This document shows positions 18,384 through 26,156 of a DNA stretch of 64,000 nt, piece after piece. The position numbers and the translations under genes were made by a program. How positions within the stretch are numbered: the stretch's first letter is position 1; each line of letters begins with the position of its first letter. Below the pieces are notes generated by a model that searched no databases, was not told the DNA's origin, and saw only the letters and a list, made by a program, of their open reading frames with translations. Location: assembly GCA_016712525.1 (NCBI GenBank), contig JADJQX010000007.1, positions 992,001 to 1,056,000 of the forward strand, given 5' to 3'. This DNA is from Myxococcales bacterium. GTDB lineage: Bacteria; Myxococcota_A; Polyangia; Polyangiales; Polyangiaceae.

Positions 18384-18980
18384 ATGATTTCGCCCGAAGC
18401 CTGGGTCCCGCTCGCCGAGGTCGCTCGCCCACATGGGGTGCGTGGAGAGCTGCGCCTCCGACTCTTCAACAAAGACAGCGACGTCCTCCTCGAGCAAGAC
18501 GAGGTGCTCGTGCGCCTCACGGACGGCGAAGAGCACGAGGTCAGCGTCGATTTCGCGCGGCGCGCCGACCAAGCCATCTTGATGAAGCTCCATTCGGTCG
18601 ACGATCGTGATCGCGCCGAGGAGATCCGAGGCGCGCTCATCTGCGTGAAACGAGCCTCGTTCCCCCAGCTGGGCGAGGGCGAGTTCTACACCTGCGACGC
18701 GCTCGGGGCCGAGGTGTGGGTCGAGGAGGCCGGGAAGGAGCCCGTGCGCCTCGGGCACGTGAGGGACATCGTGAGCTACCCGAGCGTCGACACGCTGGTC
18801 GTGCGCGCCGACGACGGAGGGACCGACTACGAGGTGCCGCTCGTCGCCGCGTTCGTGTCCACGGCGGACGTGGCCCGAGGTCGCTTCGTCGTCGAGACGA
18901 TGGAGGGGCTCGAGCGGCCGCAGCCGAAGGCCCCGAAGCCCCCCCCGAAGCCCCGCGAGAAGCGGGCGAAGGCGGAGTGA
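18384..18980 (+). CDS. rimM: Ribosome maturation factor RimM
   Basis: The 198-residue product has the RimM N-terminal beta-barrel (WVPLAEVARPHGVRGELRLR) and the PRC-barrel C-terminal half (YTCDALGAEVWVEEAGKEPV, then SYPSVDTLVVRADDG, then YEVPLVAAFV). RimM helps assemble the 30S head around S19 and 16S rRNA processing. ATG 18384 has GGAGA a few bases upstream. It adds a Pro/Lys-rich basic tail (PKPPPKPREKRAKAE) beyond the usual end. trmD begins 10 bp after its stop. The khpA terminator precedes it, so expression may be lower than that of rpsP. Confidence 0.95.
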   Translation: MISPEAWVPLAEVARPHGVRGELRLRLFNKDSDVLLEQDEVLVRLTDGEEHEVSVDFARRADQAILMKLHSVDDRDRAEEIRGALICVKRASFPQLGEGEFYTCDALGAEVWVEEAGKEPVRLGHVRDIVSYPSVDTLVVRADDGGTDYEVPLVAAFVSTADVARGRFVVETMEGLERPQPKAPKPPPKPREKRAKAE

Positions 18981-18990
18981 AGGCGCCCGC

Positions 18991-19773
18991 GTGCGGATCG
19001 ACGTCGTCACGCTCTTCCCCGAGCTCTTCGAGGCCTTCGCGCGGGTATCGTTCGTCGGTCGCGCCGTCGCGACCGGGGCGGCGAAGCTCCGCTTCAAGTC
19101 GCCTCGTGATCATGGCCTCGGCAACCATAGGAGCGTCGACGACACGCCCTACGGCGGCGGGAGCGGCATGGTCATGCGCGTCGACGTGCTCGTCGAGGCG
19201 CTCGAGGCGCTCGAGAAAGACGGCGCCGACGAGGCACGCGCGCACCGGGTGCTGCTCACGCCTCAAGGGGCGAGGTTCTCTCAGGCCCACGCCAAGCGCT
19301 TCGCGGGTATGAACGCGCTGGCCCTCGTGTGCGGTCGGTACGAGGGCTTCGACGAGCGTGTCCGCCACTTCGTCGACGAAGAGGTCTCGCTGGGCGATTT
19401 CGTCATGACCGGGGGCGAGGTGGCCGCGATGGCCGTCATCGAGGCGACCGTGCGGCTCCTCCCAGGGGTGCTCGGCAACGCGGCGTCGGTCGAGGAGGAA
19501 TCCCACGGCGACGATGGGCTCCTCGAGTACCCGCAGTACACGCGCCCCGTGACGTTCCGGGGGCTCGGCGTGCCGGACGTGCTCGCGGGCGGAAACCACA
19601 AAAAGATCAAAGACTTTCGTGACGAGGAGCGGAAGGCGCGCACCCGCGAGCGCAGGCCCGATCTGTGGGCCGCGTACGAGGCGCGGCAGGCGGCCCTGCC
19701 TTCGCCACCGAAGCGTCGCGCGCGCGCGGAGAGGGCCGTCGTCCGCCCCGAGCCCGAGGGGAACGACGAATGA
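18991..19773 (+). CDS. trmD: tRNA (guanine-37-N1)-methyltransferase TrmD
   Basis: TrmD makes m1G37 in tRNAs reading CCN/CUN/CGG codons and prevents +1 frameshifting. The GTG at 18991 gives MRIDVVTLFPELFEAFARVS. Family motifs are present: DDTPYGGGSGMVMRVDVLVE, LALVCGRYEGFDERVRHFVD, SLGDFVMTGGEVAAMAVIEA and LLEYPQYTRPVTFRG. The SPOUT trefoil knot is therefore intact. The protein has 260 residues, with an Arg/Pro-rich tail after the family end. Its stop overlaps the next start by 4 bp. Confidence 0.97.
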   Translation: MRIDVVTLFPELFEAFARVSFVGRAVATGAAKLRFKSPRDHGLGNHRSVDDTPYGGGSGMVMRVDVLVEALEALEKDGADEARAHRVLLTPQGARFSQAHAKRFAGMNALALVCGRYEGFDERVRHFVDEEVSLGDFVMTGGEVAAMAVIEATVRLLPGVLGNAASVEEESHGDDGLLEYPQYTRPVTFRGLGVPDVLAGGNHKKIKDFRDEERKARTRERRPDLWAAYEARQAALPSPPKRRARAERAVVRPEPEGNDE

Positions 19774-20348
19774 GCGGAGAGGGTAGAGAGGTCTCCATCG
19801 CGCTCGTGCACCACCCCGTGCTCGACGCGCAGAAGGGCATCGTGACCTCCACCGTCACGAACCTGGATGTCCACGACCTCGCGCGGAGCGCTCGGACGTT
19901 CGGGTGCTCCTCGTATTTCGTGGTGCATCCCGTCGACGCGCAGCTCGCGCTCGTCGAGCGCATCCGCGAGCACTGGACCGTGGGATCGAGCGCGGCCCGC
20001 ATCCCCACGCGAAAAGAGGCGCTCGCGCTCCTCCGCCCGGTGCGGTCCCTCGCCGACGTCTACGCATCGTACGGAGGACGCGACGGGGTGACGGTGTGGG
20101 CGACCGCCGCGCGAGCGCCGCGCGACACCCTCTCGTTCGTCGAGGCCCGCCGGGAGCTCGAGGTGCCTGGCAAGCCGGTCGTCATCCTGTTCGGCACCGC
20201 GTGGGGGCTCCCGAACGAGCTCCTCGCCGAGGTCGACGCCCTCTTGCCTCCGCTCGGCGCGCGCGAAGGTCGCGGTGACGGGTACAAGCACCTCAGCGTG
20301 CGCGCCGCGTGTGCCTTGACCCTCGATCGCCTCCTCGGCGAACGCTGA
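19770..20348 (+). CDS. SPOUT-fold RNA methyltransferase
   Basis: The start overlaps the trmD stop (ATGA) and gives 192 residues; a longer frame from 19665 overlaps trmD and is rejected. The protein has a SPOUT-like pattern: VSIALVHHPVLDAQKGIVTS, CSSYFVVHPVDAQLALVERI, KPVVILFGTAWGLPNELLAE, and the final knot segment GYKHLSVRAACALTLDRLLG. It belongs, as I recall, to the RNA methyltransferase family of Pfam PF09936, commonly encoded beside trmD in deltaproteobacteria, Aquificae and Thermotogae. The RNA target is not established. Confidence 0.85.
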   Translation: MSGEGREVSIALVHHPVLDAQKGIVTSTVTNLDVHDLARSARTFGCSSYFVVHPVDAQLALVERIREHWTVGSSAARIPTRKEALALLRPVRSLADVYASYGGRDGVTVWATAARAPRDTLSFVEARRELEVPGKPVVILFGTAWGLPNELLAEVDALLPPLGAREGRGDGYKHLSVRAACALTLDRLLGER

Positions 20349-20369
20349 CTCCGAGGTCCCGAGCCGGAG

Positions 20370-21056
20370 CTACGCGGCGCTGCCCGGGCCTAGCTCGGCG
20401 TCGGTCCACGGGGGCTCGACGACGAGGCCGCCGGGCTTGCCGGGGAGCGCCTCGACGAGGACGACCCTGGCCGGAAGAGTGAGCCGCGCGTGGACGAACG
20501 CGATGCGCTTCGGCTCGAGCCCCGACGCGCGTAGGGTCGAGAAGAGCCGCACCGTCTCGGTTGCAGGATACACGAAACAGGCGCGCCCTCTCGGGGCGAG
20601 CGCCCGCCGCGCGAGCACGACGAAGGGCTCGAGCGGGCCGACCTTGGCGTGCCGCACGGCATCGCGCGGGACACGCCCCCGGCCCTCGGGCGAAAAAGGC
20701 GGGTTCGAGACGACGAGATCGGCTCGCGCGTCGAGGAGGAGCTCGGGGTTCGTCACGTCGCCTTCGAGGACTCTCGCCTCTCCCGAGACGCCGTTCCGAG
20801 CGACGTTGCTCCGGCAAAGCGCCACCATCGAAGGCTCGCGCTCGACCAGCGTGACACGCGCGGCGCTGCCGGTTCGAAGTAGCAGGAGCCCCACCGTGCC
20901 GACCCCCGATCCGAGGTCCACGGCGTGCTTCGCGACGCGCCCCTCGCGGCGAGCGAACCGCGAAAGGTGGAGCGCGTCGACGTTGACGCGGTAGCCCTCG
21001 CCTCGCGCCGGCTGGTCGAGCTCGAGCCCGAAGACGATGTCGGTCGTGACGTTCAT
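20370..21056 (-). CDS. TrmN6-like tRNA adenine N6-methyltransferase
   Basis: The ATG at 21056 gives 228 residues. It is a class I SAM-dependent methyltransferase with motif I VDLGSGVGTVGLLL and the N6-adenine catalytic motif NPPF in VVSNPPFSPEGRGRVP. The downstream RHAKVGPLEPFV fits the tRNA1(Val) A37 methyltransferase (TrmN6/YfiC) group. It modifies a base amino group, probably in tRNA or rRNA; the exact target is not provable from the sequence. It is convergent with the SPOUT gene (21 bp between stops). Confidence 0.8.
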   Translation of the reverse strand: MNVTTDIVFGLELDQPARGEGYRVNVDALHLSRFARREGRVAKHAVDLGSGVGTVGLLLLRTGSAARVTLVEREPSMVALCRSNVARNGVSGEARVLEGDVTNPELLLDARADLVVSNPPFSPEGRGRVPRDAVRHAKVGPLEPFVVLARRALAPRGRACFVYPATETVRLFSTLRASGLEPKRIAFVHARLTLPARVVLVEALPGKPGGLVVEPPWTDAELGPGSAA

Positions 21057-21072
21057 ACCCCGCCGCGTGGGC

Positions 21073-22161
21073 CTACTTCGTCGGGCGCCGGCCTCGCAGG
21101 CTGAGCGCCGTGACCGCACCGGGGAAGGTCTGCACGACGTGGGTGCCGACGAGCGTCGTCTCGCCGTTCACCTTGCCCACGGCCGTCACGCGGATCGGCA
21201 CCGCGGTGGGGAAGTTGAGGGCTCCGAAGAGGCCGATGCGGCTCGTTCCGTTTCGCGCCTGCTGCTGGTCGGGGAGGGGATCGGCTTCGTTCTCGCCGAA
21301 GTAGAAGAGATCCGCCTCGTGGGGGACGTCGGTGTCGACCATCGCGCCCGAGACGCGAACGTCGTCGCAGTCGTGCACCTCGCCCGCGAGCACACCGCGG
21401 TCCGGCTTCGGGATGAAGCCTCCGGCCGCGGCCGCGACGGTGTTCACGTCGGTCGCGGCGACGGCCGCGGGATCGTGCTCGACGACCCCGCCCTGCACGC
21501 GGGCGTTTCGGAACATGACGTTGTAGTCGTAAAGGTCTTTCCAGCGGCTCCCACCGGGGACGACGTCGCTGGTCTTGACGATGAGGGGGGTCTCGGTCGG
21601 GACGCCGGCGTACGTGTAGGCGCGCAGCGTACAACCGCCCTCGGGGCACTTTTTCAGCCACGTGGGCTTGGGCTCGAGGAAGGCGTCGGTGTCCTTCGTC
21701 TCGACCGCTTGGCCGAGCTTCTCGCCGAGCGTCCCGTTCGGGCCCTCTTTGAAGATCTCGATGCGGACGCCGGCCGAGTCGTTTCCGCTCGAGAAGAGCC
21801 GGACGTACCCCTTCAAGGTCACCGTCTGGGGTGCTTCGAGCGCTCCGGGGGCGTCGAGGCAGCCGAGCCTGAGCGTGGGATCCGTCGACGAATAGCGGTT
21901 AAGGCCCGTGCCGCGCGCGAGCTCGCGGGTCGGAGAAGCGACGAACGTGCAGCACGCGCTCACGTTTCGTGGGGCACGGCACGACGTCGGGCTCGCGTTC
22001 GCGGGGGCCGTGCACGCCGCGCAGTGATCGTCCTTCGCGGCCTCGAGGCACGCTTGAGCGCCGCCGTCTCCCGCCGGGGACGCGATGGTATTGCTCGAGC
22101 ACGCACCAGCGAGGGAGACGAGAGCGCCGAGGAGGGCGGCGAGGGCGAGCACGTTCTTCAT
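21073..22161 (-). CDS. Hypothetical secreted lipoprotein
   Basis: The ATG at 22161 starts a lipoprotein signal (MKNVLALAALLGALVSLAGA followed by CSS). The mature 340 residues include a Cys-rich N-terminal segment (CLEAAKDDHCAACTA, then ACCTF). A beta-rich body contains TVTLKGYVRLFSSGNDSAGV, and the final third reads VRITAVGKVNG-like. The pattern is typical of myxobacterial lipoproteins with a carboxypeptidase-regulatory-like beta domain (VSGAMVDTDVPHEADLFYFG). No function is known. It lies 16 bp upstream of the TrmN6-like gene and is divergent from queG. An open frame running back to 23169 is antisense to queG and is not used. Confidence 0.7.
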   Translation of the reverse strand: MKNVLALAALLGALVSLAGACSSNTIASPAGDGGAQACLEAAKDDHCAACTAPANASPTSCRAPRNVSACCTFVASPTRELARGTGLNRYSSTDPTLRLGCLDAPGALEAPQTVTLKGYVRLFSSGNDSAGVRIEIFKEGPNGTLGEKLGQAVETKDTDAFLEPKPTWLKKCPEGGCTLRAYTYAGVPTETPLIVKTSDVVPGGSRWKDLYDYNVMFRNARVQGGVVEHDPAAVAATDVNTVAAAAGGFIPKPDRGVLAGEVHDCDDVRVSGAMVDTDVPHEADLFYFGENEADPLPDQQQARNGTSRIGLFGALNFPTAVPIRVTAVGKVNGETTLVGTHVVQTFPGAVTALSLRGRRPTK

Positions 22162-22212
22162 GGGGTCGGCATAGCAACCACGCCCGGGCCGAGCTAGCGT
22201 GCTCAGCGTCCC

Positions 22213-23265
22213 TTGAGCATCTCCGTCGAGAGCCTGACGCTGCGCGTAAAGGGTGAGGCCAAGCGCCTCGGGTTCGAGGCCGTCGCCATCGCGCGAGCCG
22301 ACCTCCCGCTGGACGTGGATTTCGCCCGCTACGAGGAGTTCCTCGCGCGGGGCTACCACGGCGACATGGCGTACCTCGAGGCCGACCGTGAGGTACGGAG
22401 GTCCCTCGAGGGCGAGGGCATGCTGCCGGGGGCGCGCTCGGTCGTGTGCGTCGCCCGGAGCTACAAACGTGCCGACGCGGCGGAGGACCCCGGAATTGCC
22501 CAGTCCATCGCGAAGTATGCGCGCGGACAGGACTACCACAACGTCGTACGTAAGAAGCTGCGCCGCCTCGCCGCGTTCGTCCGCACGCTCGGCGAAGGGG
22601 TCGCGGCGCGCCCGTTGCTCGACGATGCGCCCGTCTTGGAGCGCGCATGGGCCGCACGAGCGGGGCTCGGGTTCGTCGGAAAAAATGGGCTCCTGATCGT
22701 GCCGGGGCAGGGGTCGTTCGTCCTCCTCGGCGAGGTCGTGACCACGCTGTCGCTCGCGCCCGACGAGCCCATCACGGGGCGCTGCGGGGCGTGCACCGCG
22801 TGCCTCGACGCATGCCCCACGACGGCGTTCCCCGAGCCGTTCGTGCTCGACGCGCGCCGGTGCGTGGCCTACCTCACGATCGAGGCGCGGGAGGTCGCTC
22901 CCGAGCCTCTCCGCGAGGGAATCGGGGAGCGCGTGTTCGGGTGCGACACCTGCCAAGACGTGTGCCCCTTCAACGCCGGGCGCGGCTCGGCCGGTGATCC
23001 GCGCCCCTTCACCCCTCACGCCCGCCTCGCCGAGCTCTCTCTCGAAGGGCTCGCGTCGCTCGACACGGCGGCCTTCGACGCGCTCCGCGAGGGCAGCCCC
23101 ATGGGGCGACCGGGGCGCGATGGGCTGCGTCGCAACGCGGCGATCGCGCTCGGCAATCGAGGAGACCACGGCGACGCGACACGCGCCGTGCTCGAGGGGC
23201 TTCGAGACGACGTCAGCCCGGCCGTGCGTGAGGCCGCGGACTGGGCTCTCGGCCGCCGTCGCTGA
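22213..23265 (+). CDS. queG: Epoxyqueuosine reductase QueG
   Basis: QueG makes queuosine in the tRNA wobble position by reducing epoxyqueuosine, using cobalamin and two 4Fe-4S clusters. The first cluster is CGACTACLDACP and the second CDTCQDVCPFN. The N-terminal cobalamin-binding fold reads LGFEAVAIARADLPLDVDFA and YARGQDYHNVVRKKLR. A HEAT-like segment ends the protein (LRRNAAIALGNRGDHG). It has 350 residues. The start is uncertain: TTG 22213 is used because the upstream GTG frame is closed by a stop. No other queuosine gene is nearby. Confidence 0.93.
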   Translation: MSISVESLTLRVKGEAKRLGFEAVAIARADLPLDVDFARYEEFLARGYHGDMAYLEADREVRRSLEGEGMLPGARSVVCVARSYKRADAAEDPGIAQSIAKYARGQDYHNVVRKKLRRLAAFVRTLGEGVAARPLLDDAPVLERAWAARAGLGFVGKNGLLIVPGQGSFVLLGEVVTTLSLAPDEPITGRCGACTACLDACPTTAFPEPFVLDARRCVAYLTIEAREVAPEPLREGIGERVFGCDTCQDVCPFNAGRGSAGDPRPFTPHARLAELSLEGLASLDTAAFDALREGSPMGRPGRDGLRRNAAIALGNRGDHGDATRAVLEGLRDDVSPAVREAADWALGRRR

Positions 23266-23372
23266 GCCGAGCCGCAGCGATCGGCGACTTCTCCTCCGCG
23301 TGTCCGCCCCCGATGCTCGCGGCTCGTGTTCGCGCTTGCCGAGGGGCGGTGTTCTTCGGTAGCGAGTCGCCC

Positions 23373-24404
23373 ATGGATCCGCTTTCGCTCGTGCCCGGGG
23401 TTCTGAAGAACGAAGCGCGCGCCGTGGCGCGAACCCTCCGCGCCGTCGACGATCGCGTCCCGGGGTCCGAGGCCGTCCTGAAGGCGCTGTTTCCCCACAC
23501 GGGGCGCGCCTATGTGGTTGGAATTACTGGAAATCCTGGAGCAGGCAAGAGCACCCTGACCGACCGCCTCGTGAGCGCGTACAGGGCCCGTGGGCAGCGT
23601 GTGGCCGTGCTCTGCGTCGATCCCTCGAGCCCCTACAGCGGTGGCGCCATCCTCGGCGACCGGATCCGCATGGGCAGGCACTCGACCGATCCCGGGGTGT
23701 TCATTCGAAGCGTCGCCACGCGCGGCCACCTCGGGGGCCTTTCGCGGTCCGCGCGAGACATGGTGCGCGTGCTCGACGCGTCCGGGGCCGACGTCGTGCT
23801 CGTGGAGACCGTGGGGGTCGGGCAGGACGAGCTCGAGATCACGCGCACCGCGCACACGACCCTCGTCGTGATGGCGCCCGGCATGGGCGACGAGGTGCAA
23901 GCCATCAAGGCGGGGATCATGGAATCGGCGGACGTCTTCGCCGTGAACAAGGCCGACCGCGACGGCGCCGACTCTACGATCCGCGACATCGAGCTCATGA
24001 TCGCGCTCGGCTCCGAGACGATGGTCGCGGCGTCGAAGTCGCGAGGTCACGTGGTCCATGGGAGCGCCGTGACATCCGGCGCGCCCGCTTCGGGACACTC
24101 GGCCTCGTGGACCCCCCCCATCGCGCGCTGCGTGGCCGTCCGCGGCGAGGGGATCGATACGCTCGTCGGTCACCTCGACGCCCATCGCACCTGGGTGGAG
24201 ACCTCCGAGGCCGGCCGCGCGCGCAAGGAGGCGAGGCTCCGCGAGGAGGTGCGCGAGGGGCTCCGGGAGGCGCTGATCGAGGCGGCGACCCGCGCCCTCC
24301 ACGCCGAAATCGAGGCGGCGACCCATCGTGTGGCCGAGCGCACCTCGGACCCGTACACGGAGACCGAAGCGCTCCTCGAGGCCTTCCGCGGTGGGCGCGC
24401 CTGA
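23373..24404 (+). CDS. meaB: MeaB/ArgK-type P-loop GTPase
   Basis: The ATG at 23373 gives 343 residues. It is a G3E-family GTPase with Walker A GITGNPGAGKSTLTDRLVSA, a Walker B-like VVLVETVGVGQDELEI, and the NKAD guanine motif (AVNKADRDGAD). The C-terminal helical dimerisation arm is present (REEVREGLREALIEAATRAL). MeaB protects and reloads adenosylcobalamin-dependent methylmalonyl-CoA mutase. No mutase gene is in the window, so the partner lies elsewhere. The gene lies after queG, another cobalamin enzyme, but this may be coincidence. Confidence 0.93.
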   Translation: MDPLSLVPGVLKNEARAVARTLRAVDDRVPGSEAVLKALFPHTGRAYVVGITGNPGAGKSTLTDRLVSAYRARGQRVAVLCVDPSSPYSGGAILGDRIRMGRHSTDPGVFIRSVATRGHLGGLSRSARDMVRVLDASGADVVLVETVGVGQDELEITRTAHTTLVVMAPGMGDEVQAIKAGIMESADVFAVNKADRDGADSTIRDIELMIALGSETMVAASKSRGHVVHGSAVTSGAPASGHSASWTPPIARCVAVRGEGIDTLVGHLDAHRTWVETSEAGRARKEARLREEVREGLREALIEAATRALHAEIEAATHRVAERTSDPYTETEALLEAFRGGRA

Positions 24405-24455
24405 CTCGTGGTTTTTGCCCCGAAGACCGCCGTTTTCGGCCACTATGGGCCCACG

Positions 24456-24923
24456 ATGATGCTCCGCGTGAACCATGCTCGCCTCGGCCTTTCGGCCCTC
24501 TTCGCCCTCTCGCTCGTCGGCTGCCCCGACGCCGAGAGCCCGTCGAGCGCGAACGACGAGCCTCAAATGCGGGTCACGATCGATTTGTCGAAGGGCGCGG
24601 ACAACCCCTCCTTCACCCTGAGCCACAGCGAGTCGCGGAGCTTTCGAAAGCGCGTCGAAGACCTCGAAGAGCAGAAGAACCGCGTGCTCCCGCAGCCCGG
24701 CCAAGGGGGCTACCAGGGCCTCGTCCTCCGCGAAATCGGCCGCGGCGACGGCCGCCCCGAGTACCGCGTCAAGAACGGCTGGGTCGTCGTGAAGTCGCCC
24801 ACGTCGCAAAAAGGCTACGCCGATCCGCTCCGCAAGACCGAGGCCTGGGTCATCAAGGCGGGGCAGCGCGTGGTGCCCGCGGCGGCCTACGAAGAGGTCC
24901 GTCGTGAGCTCGACAGCAAGTAG
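24456..24923 (+). CDS. Small lipoprotein, unknown function
   Basis: Start at 24456 (MMLRVNHARLGLSALFALSL) gives a lipoprotein signal ending LVGC at Cys 24; an in-frame start at 24408 adds nothing that looks like protein. The product is 155 residues. The mature part is charged (SHSESRSFRKRVEDLEEQKN) with a compact C-terminal domain (GYQGLVLREIGRGDGRPEYR, then NGWVVVKSPTSQKGYADPLR). No family is recognised. It is 51 bp after meaB. Confidence 0.6.
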   Translation: MMLRVNHARLGLSALFALSLVGCPDAESPSSANDEPQMRVTIDLSKGADNPSFTLSHSESRSFRKRVEDLEEQKNRVLPQPGQGGYQGLVLREIGRGDGRPEYRVKNGWVVVKSPTSQKGYADPLRKTEAWVIKAGQRVVPAAAYEEVRRELDSK

Positions 24924-24925
24924 CG

Positions 24926-25294
24926 TCAGGTGAAAAAGAGGAGCTTGCCCCACACGTACGCCGCGAGCGCCCCGCCGAGCGCGAGCATCGCGGCGTAGAG
25001 CGCCAGGGAAATCCTCATCCCGCGGCCGGCACGCCCGCCGTCGCGCATCCACGGGATGGCCGCGGCGTGGGCGAGCACGAAGATCCCCACCGACGGCCAC
25101 GCGAGCCGCCCGAGCACGTGCAAGACCACGTCACGCGGCGCTTCGCGCGCGAGCTCGCCAGGTGGGATCGTGCGGAGCGCCGGGATCACACCGAAGACGG
25201 CGAACACGAACACGACCGGGTACGAGAGCAAGTGCCCGGCGAAGAAGGCCGCGAGTGGCCCAGACGCGGCCTTCGGAGCCCCCGAGCTGCCCAT
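24926..25294 (-). CDS. Small membrane protein (three predicted TM segments)
   Basis: The 122-residue product has three hydrophobic stretches: LLSYPVVFVFAVFGVIPAL, VGIFVLAHAAAIPW and LALYAAMLALGGALAAYVWG. Between the first two is a hydrophilic loop (RTIPPGELAREAPRD). It starts 3 bp after the nth stop and is likely the third gene of gyrA-nth-orf. No family is recognised. Confidence 0.6.
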   Translation of the reverse strand: MGSSGAPKAASGPLAAFFAGHLLSYPVVFVFAVFGVIPALRTIPPGELAREAPRDVVLHVLGRLAWPSVGIFVLAHAAAIPWMRDGGRAGRGMRISLALYAAMLALGGALAAYVWGKLLFFT

Positions 25295-25297
25295 GCC

Positions 25298-26149
25298 TCA
25301 CCGCTTCGGGGCGCGAGAGCCCGCGGCCTTGGCGGGGGCGGCCTTCTTGGCGGCGGTGGCCTTCTTGGCGGGGGTGGCCTTCTTGGTGGGAGCGGCCTTC
25401 TTGGCGGGGGTGGCTTCGGGGCCTCGGGCGCGTTTCGGCTTTCGCCCGACCTCTTCGGCCTCGAAGGCGCTCGGGCACAGCGCGTTCACCGAGCACGTGC
25501 CGCAGGCGGGCTTCCGGGCGAAGCACACCCGCCGCCCGTGGAAGATGAGCGTGTGGCTCGTGATGTCCCATACGTCGCGAGGGAGCTTTGCGCAGAGGGC
25601 CTTCTCGATGCGCTCGGGCTCGGTTTCTTTAGTGAATCCGAGCCTTTGCGCGAGCCTCTGGACGTGCGTGTCGACGACCACACCCTCGGGCGCGCCGAAC
25701 GCGACCCCGAGCACCACGTTCGCCGTCTTTCGCCCCACGCCGGGCAGCTCGACGAGCTCGTCGAGCGTGCGAGGCACCTCGCCGCCGTGCCGCTCCACGA
25801 GCATCTTGGCGAGCTTCGTGACGTTGCGGGCCTTCTGCCGGAACATCCCGATGGTGCTGATCTTCTCTTCGACCGCCTCGGGGCTCGCGTTGGCGAGGCG
25901 CTCGGCCGTGGGGTAGGCGGCGAAGAGGGCGGGGGTCGCCTTGTTGACCGCGACGTCGGTCGTCTGGGCGGAGAGCACCGTCGCCACGAGGAGCTGGAAC
26001 GGCGATTGGTGATCGAGCTCGCAGTGGGCGTCGGGGTGAGCCTCGCGGAGGGCGGCGAGCAGCTCCGTCGCCGACGCCGAGGGCCCCGCGCGGCGCTTTT
26101 GGCGCGCGGCGGTCTCGGCGGTCTTGGTGGGCTTCTTCGAGGCAGCCAC
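25298..26149 (-). CDS. nth: Endonuclease III (base-excision repair DNA glycosylase/AP lyase)
   Basis: The enzyme removes oxidised pyrimidines and cleaves the resulting abasic site. The helix-hairpin-helix LPGVGRKTANVVLG carries the catalytic Lys; the catalytic Asp lies in VVVDTHVQRLAQRL. The C-terminal 4Fe-4S signature C-x6-C-x2-C-x5-C is intact (CFARKPACGTCSVNALC). The start is a GTG with GAGGG four bases upstream, which overlaps the end of gyrA, so translation is coupled. The 283 residues exceed the usual ~210 because of a ~20-residue basic N-terminus and a ~45-residue Lys/Ala/Pro repeat tail with the unit PAKKA, resembling histone H1 or AlgP tails. Confidence 0.95.
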   Translation of the reverse strand: MAASKKPTKTAETAARQKRRAGPSASATELLAALREAHPDAHCELDHQSPFQLLVATVLSAQTTDVAVNKATPALFAAYPTAERLANASPEAVEEKISTIGMFRQKARNVTKLAKMLVERHGGEVPRTLDELVELPGVGRKTANVVLGVAFGAPEGVVVDTHVQRLAQRLGFTKETEPERIEKALCAKLPRDVWDITSHTLIFHGRRVCFARKPACGTCSVNALCPSAFEAEEVGRKPKRARGPEATPAKKAAPTKKATPAKKATAAKKAAPAKAAGSRAPKR

Positions 26150-26156
26150 GGTGCCC

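Noticed and set aside
24926..25294. Holin or phage lysis gene for the three-TM protein
   Set aside because: It lies in a gyrA-nth operon with no phage gene near; the three-TM layout alone is not evidence.
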